Below, piece after piece: positions 38,976 to 48,205 of a stretch of DNA of 64,000 nucleotides (position 1 is the stretch's first letter; every line of letters begins with the position of its first letter). The stretch spans positions 2,790,001-2,854,000 of the forward strand of contig NZ_AP020337.1 of assembly GCF_009176725.1 (NCBI RefSeq), given 5' to 3'. This DNA is from Pseudomonas sp. KUIN-1. Its GTDB lineage: Bacteria > Pseudomonadota > Gammaproteobacteria > Pseudomonadales > Pseudomonadaceae. The notes beneath the pieces are model-generated. The model had not been told where the DNA came from, did not search any database, and saw only the letters and a list, made by a program, of their open reading frames with translations. The translations under genes were made by a program, and so were the position numbers.

Positions 38976-39236
38976 GACAGCACTCCCGTCCAGGCAGGCA
39001 GCAGGGAGGCAATCGAGAGGGATCGAAGCGCCAGACTGCTACGCAAAGCGGCGTCACACCAAGGCGGGTGAAGATCGCTTTGCAAGCCTGTTTCGAGGCT
39101 CGCAGTATCAAGTCAAGAAGTCGTTGCCGGATGCGTCAAGAAGTTGACCGACCGATGGCAGGATTTAAGCGTTATCTGCTAACTATTGGAACTACAGGAG
39201 AAAAGCTTATGCAGCAAAGCCACTGTTGAGGACCCT

Positions 39237-40421
39237 TCACCCGAGTTGAGTGGCGCGCCGCGACAACCAGACTGTCAGGGCCAGCGCGCAAACCGATAGC
39301 AGGGCGGCGTAGAAAAATATCCAGTCATAGCCCTGGCCCAAGGCAATTGCGCCCATCACCGGACCCGCGATTGCCAGTGCCAGATCGAAGAACACCGCAT
39401 AGGCGCTCAGGCCTGCGCCGCGGCTAGGGGTGGGCACGCACTTGATAGCCTCTACGCCGAGCGCCGGGTAGACCAGCGACAGCCCCACGCCGGTCAGTCC
39501 GGCGCCTGCGAGGGCAACGCTGCTGCTTGGGGAAAGCCAGAGCATCAACAGCCCGCAGATTTCTACCGCCATGCACACAACGGCAGCGTTGTAGCCGCCC
39601 AGTCGATTGATGGCGCCGATGAACAGCAGGCGGGCGAGGATAAAGCACACACCAAACATGCTCAGGCAATAGGCCGCACCTTCCCAGCCCCGATTCAGAT
39701 AGAACAGGGTGATGAAGGTGGTCAGTGTGCCGTAGCCGATCGACGAGAGCGTCAGGCCCAGACCGTAGGGTGCGATGCGGCCGAACACCGACCAGTAGGG
39801 CAGGCGCTCACCGACAATGATGGGTACGGATGGTTTGTCGCGAATCAGCCTCAGTGCCAGACCCGCCATCACCATCAGGGCAATACCCAGGCTGTTGAAG
39901 CCAATGCTATCGATGACCACGACGCCCAGCGGCGCACCGATGGCAATCGCACCATAGGACGCAATGCCGTTCCACGAGATTGAACGGGCGGTATGCTCCG
40001 TGCCGACCTTGCCGATGCACCAATTAATGGTGCCTACCCCGATAAGCCCCTGAGAGACGCCAAGGAACAGCCGGGCAACGATGAGAATCGACAGGCTCAG
40101 CGTGGCAAATTCGTGCAGCAGTGTGGCCAGCAAGGTCATGCTGCCGCTGATGACGATGCCCCAGAGCCCGAACACGATGGAACGCTTGCTGCCCAGCGTG
40201 TCTGTCGCGCGGCCGGCGAAGGGCCGGCTGAGCAGGGTGGCGAGGTATTGCGAGGCGATGGTCAGGCCGGCAATCAGCGGGCTGAAACCCAACTGGTCAT
40301 GAACGTAGCCGGGCAATACCGCAATAGGCAGTCCGATACACAGGAAGGCGATGAACGTGTAGAAGACGATGGAGACGATCTGCAGGGTAATCGTCATGGA
40401 ACCGGGGTGTGCGGCAGGCAT
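39237..40421 (-). CDS. MFS transporter, YhhS family
   Basis: Major facilitator of 394 residues with 12 predicted TM segments, inner membrane. It aligns well in pattern with E. coli YhhS: IGLPIAVLPGYVHDQLGFS, SQYLATLLSRPFAGRATDTLGSKRS (MFS motif A region), TINWCIGKVGTEHTARSISWNGIASYGAIAIGAPLGV, and LVYPALGVEAIKCVPTPSRGAGLSAYAVFFD. YhhS has been linked to arabinose and drug (e.g. glyphosate) export; the natural substrate is not known. I chose ATG 40421 (MPAAHPGSMTITLQIV) with GAAGAG upstream; 40460 and 40397 are alternatives. It is divergent from the lactonase gene. Confidence 0.88.
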   Translation of the reverse strand: MPAAHPGSMTITLQIVSIVFYTFIAFLCIGLPIAVLPGYVHDQLGFSPLIAGLTIASQYLATLLSRPFAGRATDTLGSKRSIVFGLWGIVISGSMTLLATLLHEFATLSLSILIVARLFLGVSQGLIGVGTINWCIGKVGTEHTARSISWNGIASYGAIAIGAPLGVVVIDSIGFNSLGIALMVMAGLALRLIRDKPSVPIIVGERLPYWSVFGRIAPYGLGLTLSSIGYGTLTTFITLFYLNRGWEGAAYCLSMFGVCFILARLLFIGAINRLGGYNAAVVCMAVEICGLLMLWLSPSSSVALAGAGLTGVGLSLVYPALGVEAIKCVPTPSRGAGLSAYAVFFDLALAIAGPVMGAIALGQGYDWIFFYAALLSVCALALTVWLSRRATQLG

Positions 40422-40585
40422 TGGGCTCTTCGCTGGCGGGCGGTGGGAGTGCCTCATCATGGCCTGCGTCGTGGATAAATGAAAGCAGGCTAACGGTATT
40501 ATGCGGGTTGGTTATCAGGCAGTTGCCGTTGTGAAGATATGCTCATAGGATGACTGATCACATCACAATAATAAAAAGGTTGTTC

Positions 40586-41719
40586 ATGAAAAATATTCTG
40601 TTGCTGGCCGCTGCAGTCGGTTGTTCATTCGGCCTGAGCGCCCAGGCAGCCACCTTCGCCTATATCTCCAGCCCTACCGATGGGCTCATCTCTCAATACC
40701 GTCTCGATGAGCAGAGCGGGGCGCTCAGCCTGGTCGAGCAAATCAGGGCGGGTGATCAGGTCAATCCGATGGCCATCACGCCGGATGGCAAAGCGTTATT
40801 CGCGGCGTTGCGCGCCAAACCGTATCAAGTGCTGAGTTTCAGCATCGAACCTGGAACGGGGCACCTCAAGCCGCTGAGTCAGGCACCGCTGGCCGAGAGT
40901 CTGGCCTACCTGTCTACCGATCGCAGCGGACGCTTCCTGTTCGGCGCGTCCTATGGTGCCGACTTGCTCAGCGTCCAGCCCATCGACACGCAGCACCGCC
41001 CGAGCGACAGCATTCAGACTTACAAGACCGGCATGCACGCGCATTCGGTGCGCACCGATCCGAGCAACCGGTTTGTGTACGCTGGCAACCTGGGCGTCGA
41101 TCGTGTGCTGCAATACCGACTGGAGCCCAAGGACGGCAAGCTCGTCCCCATCGGCGAGGGTTATGTCGCCGTTCCCGACAATACCGGCCCGCGCCACTTG
41201 GCATTCTCGTCCGACGGCAAGTTTCTGTATGTCGTCGGTGAAATGAGTGGCACCGTCACTGCCTTCGCGATCAATCAGAAAACCGGTGCGTTGAAGCAGA
41301 CCAGTCAGGCAGACGGTATTCCCAAACGCTTGAACCTGGCGCCGGGACAGGCCCGCGATGCGCGCAACAACGACCTCAAGGATGACTCTACGCCACGCAT
41401 CTGGGCTGCGGATATTCGCCTCGCGCCGAACGGCAAATGGCTGTTCATCAGTGAGCGCACCAGCAGCAGCGTGTCGGTGTTCAAGATTGAGCCCGCCAGT
41501 GGCAAGGTGGTGTTCGTTGACAATTATCCCGTTCAGGAAAAGCAGCCGCGCAACATCGCTGTTTCACCCAATGGGCGCTGGTTGCTGGTGAGTGGCGAGA
41601 AAAGCGACAAGGTGGGCAGTTACGCCATAGGCGAGAAGGGTGCCTTGCAACGGGTCGGCGAAGCGCCCTCGGGCAAGGGTGCGCTGTGGATTGAAATGCT
41701 CAGCCAGTCGAGCGAATAA
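40586..41719 (+). CDS. Periplasmic lactonase-family beta-propeller protein
   Basis: 377 residues of the lactonase/6-phosphogluconolactonase-like (YbhE/CarD) seven-bladed propeller family (PF10282 type). The signal peptide MKNILLLAAAVGCSFGLSAQA predicts export, unlike cytosolic Pgl of the pentose phosphate path. Blade repeats are visible as SPTDGLISQYRLDEQSGALS, TPDGKALFAALRAKPYQVLSF, SDGKFLYVVGEMSGTVTAFAI and SPNGRWLLVSGEKSDKVGSYAI. I chose ATG 40586 because it starts the signal peptide; ATG 40550 would bury it. It could hydrolyse sugar lactones made in the periplasm by glucose or aldose dehydrogenases, or be non-catalytic. The gene ends at a bidirectional terminator. Confidence 0.85.
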   Translation: MKNILLLAAAVGCSFGLSAQAATFAYISSPTDGLISQYRLDEQSGALSLVEQIRAGDQVNPMAITPDGKALFAALRAKPYQVLSFSIEPGTGHLKPLSQAPLAESLAYLSTDRSGRFLFGASYGADLLSVQPIDTQHRPSDSIQTYKTGMHAHSVRTDPSNRFVYAGNLGVDRVLQYRLEPKDGKLVPIGEGYVAVPDNTGPRHLAFSSDGKFLYVVGEMSGTVTAFAINQKTGALKQTSQADGIPKRLNLAPGQARDARNNDLKDDSTPRIWAADIRLAPNGKWLFISERTSSSVSVFKIEPASGKVVFVDNYPVQEKQPRNIAVSPNGRWLLVSGEKSDKVGSYAIGEKGALQRVGEAPSGKGALWIEMLSQSSE

Positions 41720-41732
41720 GCGCGCTGAAACT

Positions 41733-41762
41733 AAAAAGCCCTGTCATATGACAGGGCTTTTT
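41733..41762. terminator. Bidirectional intrinsic terminator (lactonase / ybiT)
   Basis: AAAAAGCCCTGTCAT followed by its exact reverse complement gives a 30-bp perfect palindrome with A-run and T-run flanks, between two convergent genes. It should terminate transcription from both sides. Confidence 0.95.
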
Positions 41763-41782
41763 GCTGTTGCGGGCTGGCAGGC

Positions 41783-43372
41783 TTAGAACGTAACGCCCTG
41801 GCTGCGCAGGTAGTCGTCATAGGTGCCGCTGAAATCGACCACGCCACTTGGGCTGAGTTCGATGATGCGGGTTGCCAGCGAGGACACGAACTCGCGGTCG
41901 TGACTGACGAAAATCAGTGTGCCTGGATAGTTTTCCAGCGCCAGGTTCAGCGACTCGATGGATTCCATGTCCAGGTGGTTGGTCGGTTCGTCCATCACCA
42001 GCACGTTGGGCTTTTGCAGGATCAGCTTGCCGAACAGCATGCGGCCCTGTTCACCACCGGAAATCACCTTCACCGACTTGAGGATCTCGTCGTTGGAGAA
42101 CAGCATGCGGCCCAGGGTGCCACGCACCATTTGCTCGCCGCCCTGGGTCCATTGACCCATCCAGTCGAACAGGGTGGAGTCATCCTCGAAATCGTGAGCA
42201 TGATCCTGAGCGTAGTAGCCGATTTCCGCCGCATCGGTCCACTTGACCGTGCCCGCATCCGGTTGCAACTCGTCGACCAGGGTGCGCAACAGGGTGGTCT
42301 TGCCGATGCCGTTCGGGCCGATGATAGCCACACGTTCGCCGGCTTCGACCTGGAAGCTGAAGTCCTTGAACAGAGTCTTGCCGTCGAAGCCTTTGGCCAT
42401 GCGATCGACGATGACTGCCTGGCGGTGCAGTTTCTTGGTCTGCTCGAAACGAATGAACGGGCTGACACGGCTGGATGGCTTGACCTCGGCCAGCTGGATC
42501 TTGTCGATCGCCTTGGCTCGGGACGTGGCCTGCTTGGCTTTCGAGGCGTTGGCCGAGAAGCGGCTGACGAACGATTGCAGTTCGGAAATCTGTGCTTTCT
42601 TCTTGGCGTTGTCGGACAGCAGCTGCTCGCGGGACTGGGTCGCCACGGTCATGTACTCGTCATAGTTGCCCGGGAACAGGCGCAACTCGCCGTAATCCAG
42701 GTCGGCCATGTGCGTGCACACGCTGTTCAGGAAGTGACGGTCGTGGGAGATGATGATCATCAGGCTGTTACGCTGGGTCAGGATGTTTTCCAGCCAGCGA
42801 ATGGTGTTGATGTCCAGGTGGTTGGTCGGTTCGTCGAGCAGCAGCACTTCCGGATCGGAGAACAGTGCCTGCGCCAGCAGAACGCGCAGCTTCCAGCCCG
42901 GCGAGACTTCGCTCATCGGACCGTTGTGCTGTTCGATGCCGATACCCAGGCCCAGCAGCAGTTCACCGGCGCGGGATTCGGCGGTATAACCGTCCATTTC
43001 CGCAAACTCGGTTTCCAGCTCGGCAACGGCCATGCCGTCGTCTTCACTCATTTCCGGCAGCGAATAGATGCGGTCGCGCTCGGCCTTGACCTTCCACAGC
43101 TCTTCGTGACCCATGATCACGGTGTCGAGCACGGTGAACTCTTCATAGGCGAACTGATCCTGGCGCAGCTTACCCAGACGCACGTTCGGCTCCAGCATCA
43201 CCTGCCCACCCGAAGGCTCGAGGTCGCCACCGAGGATTTTCATGAACGTGGACTTGCCGCAGCCGTTCGCGCCAATCAGGCCGTAACGGTTACCGGCGCC
43301 AAACTTGACCGAGACATTCTCGAACAAGGGTTTGGGACCGAACTGCATCGTGATGTTAGCTGTGGAGATCAA
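41783..43372 (-). CDS. ybiT: ABC-F family ATPase YbiT
   Basis: Soluble ABC-F protein of 529 residues with two nucleotide-binding domains; the family acts on the ribosome in translation regulation or rescue. NBD1 has Walker [10 protein letters not shown] (about residue 37), [15 protein letters not shown] at the signature position, and [11 protein letters not shown]. The inter-domain linker [19 protein letters not shown] is typical. NBD2 has [23 protein letters not shown] and [11 protein letters not shown]. It matches E. coli YbiT along its whole length, starting [20 protein letters not shown]. The start ATG 43372 follows a weak ribosome-binding site. It is not an ARE-type resistance ABC-F as far as I can judge. 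Confidence 0.94.
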   Translation of the reverse strand: MISTANITMQFGPKPLFENVSVKFGAGNRYGLIGANGCGKSTFMKILGGDLEPSGGQVMLEPNVRLGKLRQDQFAYEEFTVLDTVIMGHEELWKVKAERDRIYSLPEMSEDDGMAVAELETEFAEMDGYTAESRAGELLLGLGIGIEQHNGPMSEVSPGWKLRVLLAQALFSDPEVLLLDEPTNHLDINTIRWLENILTQRNSLMIIISHDRHFLNSVCTHMADLDYGELRLFPGNYDEYMTVATQSREQLLSDNAKKKAQISELQSFVSRFSANASKAKQATSRAKAIDKIQLAEVKPSSRVSPFIRFEQTKKLHRQAVIVDRMAKGFDGKTLFKDFSFQVEAGERVAIIGPNGIGKTTLLRTLVDELQPDAGTVKWTDAAEIGYYAQDHAHDFEDDSTLFDWMGQWTQGGEQMVRGTLGRMLFSNDEILKSVKVISGGEQGRMLFGKLILQKPNVLVMDEPTNHLDMESIESLNLALENYPGTLIFVSHDREFVSSLATRIIELSPSGVVDFSGTYDDYLRSQGVTF

Positions 43373-43748
43373 TTACTTTACCTATCAATAACGTGGGCAA
43401 TAACCGGGGGAGCGCTGGCGTCAGCAGGTGTGGTGTTCAGGACCCCACCGAGGCTGTTCAGTCCGCTCCGTCCGAGCATGAGCTGACCCAACGGGCATAC
43501 GTCTACAGCAACGGCAGCCTGCCATGACTGCGTTGCCGGGATATGAATGTGGGGGTTCACGCCAGACATTGGCGCGCATTGTCGCATAGGTCGGGCGGCA
43601 GTGACATGGTGGTCGGCAGAGGATTACCGAGTTCAACGGGGCGGGGCAGGGCTGACGCCTGTTTCAGCACCCTTCGCCGAGGACAAGTGCGTATGCCTGA
43701 GACAAGCAGGCTGCGTTGCTGGCAGTACTCTTTGATGGCGAAATACTA
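43373..43748. other. 376-bp gap upstream of ybiT
   Basis: It separates ybiT from the upstream gene on the same strand and must hold the ybiT promoter. I see no recognisable promoter element, repeat or small gene in it. Short open frames here lack ribosome-binding sites and do not resemble known proteins. Confidence 0.5.
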
Positions 43749-44582
43749 TTATTGAAGTGCGCAACTGACTCTATGGCGAACTTCATCAAGGCTCAACTTG
43801 GGAATGACCTCATGCGGTACTCGCGAGCTGTCCGAGACATTGAATACCTGGAAGTCGCTCCCGACGACCTGTTTCGACATCAGCTCCAGTGAAGGAAGAA
43901 TTCTGGATTCGTAATGCTGGTCCAGACCGCAGGGTGAGCAATTGTCGCTGGAGGACTCGTAGAATCGGCCCACGGACTGATTCATATCGAAACCGACCAG
44001 AAAGACGTTATCGAAACCAAGGTGATAAGACAGTTGCAGCGCCAGATACATGACAGTACGTGCGTCGAAGAAACCAAGTTCCAGATTCTTGCTGAAACCG
44101 ATATCCCGGCTTCTGCTACTCCATAACGAGCGTTTTCTGACCAGTGCATCTTCTCGCGAGCATAGCGCCGCCATCGTCGATAATCTCGGCGATTTCTTCA
44201 GTGCATAAGCGCGTCCGGAAGGCCTGGGGATGTCGCCGCGAAACTGATCTTCCCAGAGGCCTACGTTCTCGCTGGAGCGCATGGCAGCGGCGAACAGCTC
44301 AGGTTGCTGGTTGGGGAAATCCCTGTCGGAGCACACATAGAACAACGGCTTTATGTTCGTGCTTGCGAACATCGAGAACGCGCCGTTCATGGTAATCATG
44401 GGGATGTGCGAGAACTCTTCGATCGGGAAATCCTTTGCTGATTTCCCGGAGCCAATCAGGAAGACCGGCCCTTTTTTAGTGCCCTTGCATTGGCTGAAGT
44501 CAAGCACGCGCGTCGGTTCAGGCATGTGCTTGTCAACAGCATTGCGTACGTAGCGCGTCGAATGAATTGATTGACTAGTCAT
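43749..44582 (-). CDS. DUF115/WaaZ-like protein, probable surface-glycan biosynthesis
   Basis: 277 residues, cytosolic, no signal peptide or TM segment. The N-terminal part GPVFLIGSGKSAKDFPIEEF followed by PMITMNGAFSMFASTNIKPLFYVCSDRDF resembles the nucleotide-binding fold of DUF115 (MptE-like) proteins and WaaZ-type LPS core enzymes. Another block is FDNVFLVGFDMNQSVGRFY with a cluster CSPCGLDQHYESRILPSLELM. Both similarities are judged by eye and need a profile search. No other glycan genes are nearby, so it is an orphan. It is flanked by an A+T-rich 413-bp upstream gap, which may indicate horizontal origin of the block. Start ATG 44582 (MTSQSIHST); ATG 44525 is an alternative. Confidence 0.6.
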   Translation of the reverse strand: MTSQSIHSTRYVRNAVDKHMPEPTRVLDFSQCKGTKKGPVFLIGSGKSAKDFPIEEFSHIPMITMNGAFSMFASTNIKPLFYVCSDRDFPNQQPELFAAAMRSSENVGLWEDQFRGDIPRPSGRAYALKKSPRLSTMAALCSREDALVRKRSLWSSRSRDIGFSKNLELGFFDARTVMYLALQLSYHLGFDNVFLVGFDMNQSVGRFYESSSDNCSPCGLDQHYESRILPSLELMSKQVVGSDFQVFNVSDSSRVPHEVIPKLSLDEVRHRVSCALQ

Positions 44583-44995
44583 GACAACCTTGTAAGCACT
44601 CGTGGCAAATTAGTTAGGGCATTTCACGGGCAACATTATCGGCTGGTGGCTATTAATTCAATATTTATGAATCTCAAAAGAGTATCACACTGGAAACAAC
44701 AGGCTACATAGCGCGGGCGCTGATTCAGGAAATGCGCTATTCACTAGATGGTTTTCGCATGCAAGGTCAGATAGGTGATATTGATTTAATATTGATTGGC
44801 TACTACTTGATGGCAGCTGGACAGGTTGCTGTTCACAGTCAAAGCTTGGCTAATTGGATGCATGACGATCAGCCATAAACAGGTATCAAGGGCGATACAT
44901 GTGCGCGAGTCAAGTTGGACGAATTCATTCACAGAAGGGTTTTTCTGCAAGGCCCGGTGATCACCGGGCCTGCCATTTCTGGTGCGTGTTGACGG
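44583..44995. other. A+T-rich 413-bp gap with direct repeats and a palindrome
   Basis: It lies upstream of the DUF115-like gene and downstream of the 45-residue membrane protein. Composition is visibly lower in G+C than the surroundings (for example 44640-44690 and 44770-44800). TATTGATT occurs twice, 11 bp apart (44779-44786 and 44790-44797), about one helical turn, as in activator sites. A 22-bp palindrome follows at 44950-44971. No gene was found. Confidence 0.5.
44950..44971. terminator. 22-bp perfect palindrome after the 45-residue gene
   Basis: AGGCCCGGTGA and TCACCGGGCCT form a perfect palindrome without a loop, 24 bp past the stop codon of the small membrane-protein gene (minus strand). 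No T-tract follows on the minus strand, so it may be a weak terminator or RNA-stabilising hairpin. Confidence 0.45.
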
Positions 44996-45133
44996 TTAGT
45001 CGGATTTCCTTTCCTGCTTCTTCCTCCTGAACCAGCTTCCCAGCGCGTGGAAAGGGTGAATGAACATCGCAATCGCTCCAAGCAGAAAGACGATGGAGAC
45101 AAGGATCAGACCCAGGCCCTCGTGTGCAAACAT
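44996..45133 (-). CDS. Small membrane protein (45 aa)
   Basis: Reading frame of 45 codons with AGGAG nine bases before the ATG at 45133. It begins MFAHEGLGLILVSIVFLLG, forming a hydrophobic helix (about residues 7-27), then HPFHALGSWF and a basic C-terminus with RRKKQERK. It is a single-pass inner-membrane peptide with the positive end probably cytoplasmic. It was found by reading the minus strand; a longer open frame overlapping it in another phase (44961-45155) is a shadow. Two GAAACG-type palindromes lie upstream. I recognise no function, but the coding evidence (ribosome-binding site, TM segment, charge pattern) is good. Confidence 0.7.
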   Translation of the reverse strand: MFAHEGLGLILVSIVFLLGAIAMFIHPFHALGSWFRRKKQERKSD

Positions 45134-45589
45134 AGTGATTGACTCCTGTTGTCACTTTGTCGGTCCGTTGAAGACTAGCCGCTGAAACGTTTCACCTCAT
45201 GAAGAAATGTTAAGGAACTTTCCTGGAAACGCTTCAAGAGGCAACCCTGCGCCGGGCAGACCCTCGCACGGTTTGGCGCAGACGCCCGGTTTTGCTCCGC
45301 CAAACCAGTCGCGATGAGCGTTGGCCCTGCCGGATGAGGTTTTGATGCTGCGTGCAATATTTATCTGCAACCGGGTTCGGCAGGCCTCTTTCTGCTCGTC
45401 GAAGGCCTCGCGCTGCGTAACGTTTGCACCGCCCATCACCCAAAACCCTCAAGCGCCAGGTGGCATTCCTACAAGTATCTTCAGTGCTGTCGCGGAACTA
45501 GATGAGGCGACGACGAGACTATAAGCACGCTCGCGTTCAGCAGGCGTGGCCTGTGAGCGTGCATTCTTATGATCCCGGAGGTTACTGAC
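45134..45589. other. 456-bp divergent gap with Cra/FruR-like palindromes
   Basis: It lies between the 45-residue gene (minus) and the DUF3053 lipoprotein gene (plus). The left part contains TGAAACGTTTCA and a related site. The rest shows no gene with a ribosome-binding site. GGAGG precedes the lipoprotein start. Confidence 0.5.
45183..45194. promoter_or_regulatory. Cra/FruR-like palindrome upstream of the 45-residue gene
   Basis: TGAAACGTTTCA is a perfect 12-bp palindrome 50 bp upstream of the small membrane-protein start. It matches the core of Cra/FruR operators (TGAAnCGTTTCA; the P. putida site differs by one base). A weaker relative, GGAAACGCTTCAA, lies at 45225-45237. LacI-family regulators other than Cra could also fit. 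Confidence 0.45.
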
Positions 45590-46291
45590 ATGAAGTCCCT
45601 TTTCCGCCCAGCTTTGCTGCTGGCTGTCGCTTTACCCCTGTTCCTGGCTGGCTGCGGCGACAAGGAGCCCGAGCAGCGCACTGCGTTCACCCAGTTCCTG
45701 CAAACCCGAATTGTCGACAAGCCGGGCGTACATGTTCCCAAGCTGACGGATGAGGAGAAGAAGACCTTTGGTGACTACACCTCGCACTACGCGGTCATCT
45801 CCGACTTTGGTGCAGGCATGGACACAGCGGTGCAGCCGCTCGCCGGTTTGATGCAGAAAGGCTCTTTTCATTCGGTCAGCGATGTCATTCAACGCCGCGC
45901 TGACCTGGCCGCCGTGCAGACCGGCCTTGACGAAGTGGGCGAAAAGCTGACCATCGAGCAGGGCAAGGCAGACGCTGCACGCGCGAAACTCAAGCAGCCG
46001 GAAGACCTCAAGGTGGTTTATGACAAGGCCTACGACCGAACTGTCAGCGTACCCGCCAACACCTTCCGTGAAGTGCTGCCGCAGATAAAGGGCACCTTTT
46101 CCAGCGGTCTGAAGGTTGCCGATTATGTGGACGCGCACAAATCGCAGATCGATATCTCGGGCTCGACGATCACCGTCAAGGATCCTGTGGTCCAGACCGA
46201 GCTCAACAAATTGCTGCAAGAGCTGAACGAGCAGGGCAAGAACGCTCAACAAGCCCAGTCCAAGCTGCAATCGCTGATGACCGGCCGCTGA
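45590..46291 (+). CDS. DUF3053 lipoprotein (YiaF-like)
   Basis: Outer- or inner-membrane lipoprotein of 233 residues. The signal sequence MKSLFRPALLLAVALPLFLAGCGDK ends in lipobox LAGC, with Cys near residue 22. The following Gly-Asp at +1/+2 includes Asp after one residue, so sorting is uncertain. The mature part is helical and charged with FTQFLQTRIVDKPGVHVPKLTDEEKKTFGDY, the recognisable DUF3053 core, ending in a Q-rich helix. Start ATG 45590 follows GGAGGTTACTGAC. Function unknown. The gene ends at a GC-rich terminator. Confidence 0.83.
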   Translation: MKSLFRPALLLAVALPLFLAGCGDKEPEQRTAFTQFLQTRIVDKPGVHVPKLTDEEKKTFGDYTSHYAVISDFGAGMDTAVQPLAGLMQKGSFHSVSDVIQRRADLAAVQTGLDEVGEKLTIEQGKADAARAKLKQPEDLKVVYDKAYDRTVSVPANTFREVLPQIKGTFSSGLKVADYVDAHKSQIDISGSTITVKDPVVQTELNKLLQELNEQGKNAQQAQSKLQSLMTGR

Positions 46292-46316
46292 TATCGAGCT
46301 GCTGCGCCTGAAGTAA

Positions 46317-46349
46317 CGGCCCGGCCCTGATGCCGGGCCGGTCCTTTTG
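46317..46349 (+). terminator. Intrinsic terminator of the DUF3053 gene
   Basis: CGGCCCGGC-CCTGAT-GCCGGGCCG, a perfect 9-bp stem followed by GTCCTTTTG, 25 bp after the stop codon. Confidence 0.85.
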
Positions 46350-46400
46350 TCAGGTATGATTCGGCCATCTGTCTGCCGGATGCCGGGAATCAACCGCCTG

Positions 46401-46946
46401 ATGACTAACCCCTCTTCAATGACCATTACCCAGCGTGAGGCTTGCTCTGCGGATGCGTTGTGCCTTGCGGCGCTCGGTATGCAGGTTTTTCTCGATACCT
46501 ACGCAACGCAGGGCATTCGACAGTCCATCGCCCGCGAGGCGCTGGAGGCGTTTTCGCCTGCGATCTTTGCGCAACTGCTTATCGAGCCGACAACGTTCAT
46601 CGTCGTTGCCGAGTCGCAAGGGCATTTTATCGGCTTTGCCCAGGTCGCGTTGCGCACCGATCACGCAATGCTCGGTGTATCGACCGCTGCCGAGTTGCAA
46701 CGCCTCTATGTGCAGGAGCGCTTCACAGGGCGTGGAGCGGGGCGGCTGCTACTTGAAGCCGCCGAGCGGCGTGCAGCAATCCGTGGTGCCTCGCTGTTAT
46801 GGGCGACGGTCTGGGTTGGCAATCCGCGCGCGCTGGCGTTTTACCCTCGTCAAGGCTATGAATGGAAAGGTACGCCGCACTATGTGTTTCAGGGCGAGAC
46901 ACATGAGAATCAACTGTTTGCCAAACCGCTGATGACTACTGACTGA
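46401..46946 (+). CDS. GNAT-family N-acetyltransferase
   Basis: Acetyltransferase of about 181 residues, close to the RimI/Pat-like group. FIVVAESQGHFIGFAQVAL is the central strand pair, LQRLYVQERFTGRGAGRLLLEAAE the acetyl-CoA loop (R-x-x-G-x-G), and ATVWVGNPRALAFYPRQGYEWKG the conserved C-terminal region. Starts at 46401 (MTNPSSMTITQRE) and 46419 (MTITQRE) are both plausible, neither with a strong ribosome-binding site. It is followed 30 bp later by a GST gene on the same strand, possibly co-transcribed. Substrate unknown. Confidence 0.85.
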   Translation: MTNPSSMTITQREACSADALCLAALGMQVFLDTYATQGIRQSIAREALEAFSPAIFAQLLIEPTTFIVVAESQGHFIGFAQVALRTDHAMLGVSTAAELQRLYVQERFTGRGAGRLLLEAAERRAAIRGASLLWATVWVGNPRALAFYPRQGYEWKGTPHYVFQGETHENQLFAKPLMTTD

Positions 46947-46976
46947 CACGACGTTGCTGTGCAACAAGGACGCTGA

Positions 46977-47600
46977 ATGCTGCGCATACTGGGCAAGACC
47001 TCCTCGATCAACGTACGAAAAGTGCTCTGGACGTGCGAGGAGCTGAAGATACCCTTCACTCAGGAAGACTGGGGGTCAGGCTTCAAACCTGCCAACACCG
47101 ATGAGTTTCTCGCGCTCAACCCGAATGCCATGGTGCCGGTTATCGTTGATGATGACTTCGTGCTTTGGGAATCCAACAGCATCGTTCGCTATCTGGCCAA
47201 CCGTTATGCTGGCGGTCATGTTTATCCACTGGATCCACGTGCCAGGGCGCAGACCGATCAGTGGATCGACTGGCAAGGCTCGGATCTGAACAGATCATGG
47301 AGTTATGCCTTCATGTCACTGGTGCGACGCTCGACCGAGCACCAGGACCCTGCCGCCATGGCCGCGTCCTGTGCCCAGTGGGCCAGGCATATGCAGATAC
47401 TCGACAGGCAGCTGGAAAAGACCGGCGCCTATGTCTGTGGCGAGCGTTTTACCCTGGCTGACATCCCCATTGGTCTTTCAGTCAATCGCTGGTTCGAGAC
47501 GCCTCTCGAGCATCCCGATCTGCCCGCCGTCAATGCGTATTACGAACGCCTGAGCCATCGTTCCGGCTACCTTCTCTATGGGCGTAACGGAACTCCGTGA
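46977..47600 (+). CDS. Glutathione S-transferase family protein
   Basis: Cytosolic GST of 207 residues. The thioredoxin-like N-terminal domain starts [23 protein letters not shown], with the Ser/Asn at the catalytic position, then [13 protein letters not shown] and the glutathione-binding [15 protein letters not shown]. The helical C-terminal domain has the fold-stabilising [16 protein letters not shown]. The ribosome-binding site AAGGA precedes the ATG at 46977. It is likely involved in detoxification of electrophiles; the substrate is not inferable. It may be co-transcribed with the preceding GNAT gene. Confidence 0.9.
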   Translation: MLRILGKTSSINVRKVLWTCEELKIPFTQEDWGSGFKPANTDEFLALNPNAMVPVIVDDDFVLWESNSIVRYLANRYAGGHVYPLDPRARAQTDQWIDWQGSDLNRSWSYAFMSLVRRSTEHQDPAAMAASCAQWARHMQILDRQLEKTGAYVCGERFTLADIPIGLSVNRWFETPLEHPDLPAVNAYYERLSHRSGYLLYGRNGTP

Positions 47601-47670
47601 CGGCTTGTCGGGCTCGCGTTTATCCTTGGGCACCATTGTGAGCCTTGTTGCCTGTTAAGGAGTCGTTGAA

Positions 47671-48096
47671 GTGACCACCATCAAAATCACCGCAGGCGGA
47701 TATGAGTTTCTGGCCGAAACCCATCCGGATGCGCCGCAAACGGTGGAAGCGTTTCTCAAGCTGCTGCCTTATCGGCAGAAATTCATTCATGTGCGCTGGA
47801 GCGGTGAGGGCTGCTGGGTGCCGCTGGATGATTATCAGCTGAAGCTTGATGACACATTGATCGGCTTCGAGAACGCAACCAGCCATCCTTCGGTAGGCGA
47901 CATTCTTTTCTATCCGGGCGGTTACAGCGAAACCGAGATTATTCTTGCCTACGGCTCGTGCTGTTTCGCCAGCAAGATGGGGCAGTTGGCGGGCAACCAT
48001 TTTCTGACCATTACCCAAGGCAAGGATAACTTGCGCAAACTGGGTGTGAAGACACTGTGGGAAGGCGCTCAGGATGTGGTTTTCGAACTGGCTTGA
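47671..48096 (+). CDS. DUF3830 family protein (cyclophilin-like fold)
   Basis: 141 residues beginning at GTG 47671, with AAGGAG 11 bases upstream. Conserved family features include APQTVEAFLKLLPYRQKFIHVRWSGEG, the PGGYSETEIILAYGSC segment and FLTITQG. DUF3830 proteins have a cyclophilin-like barrel and are often encoded near catabolic and transport genes; no activity is established. It stands between the GST and hemerythrin-like genes with its own spacing. Confidence 0.82.
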   Translation: MTTIKITAGGYEFLAETHPDAPQTVEAFLKLLPYRQKFIHVRWSGEGCWVPLDDYQLKLDDTLIGFENATSHPSVGDILFYPGGYSETEIILAYGSCCFASKMGQLAGNHFLTITQGKDNLRKLGVKTLWEGAQDVVFELA

Positions 48097-48205
48097 GTCG
48101 GCCGCCATTGCGCGATAGGCATTTGCCAGTATTTGTTGGAACTGCTGATCTTCGCCAGGGGTCTAGTCCACGATGCTTCCAGCTCCCGGAAGCCGACCTG
48201 GAGAC

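Noticed and set aside
39196..39229. AGGAG followed by an ATG and a 6-codon frame
   Set aside because: Too short and unsupported to call a gene. It could be a relic or chance, lying between the autotransporter and MFS genes.
44961..45155. A 64-codon minus-strand ORF
   Set aside because: It overlaps in another frame the 45-residue membrane-protein gene, which has AGGAG and a TM segment. The longer frame lacks both.
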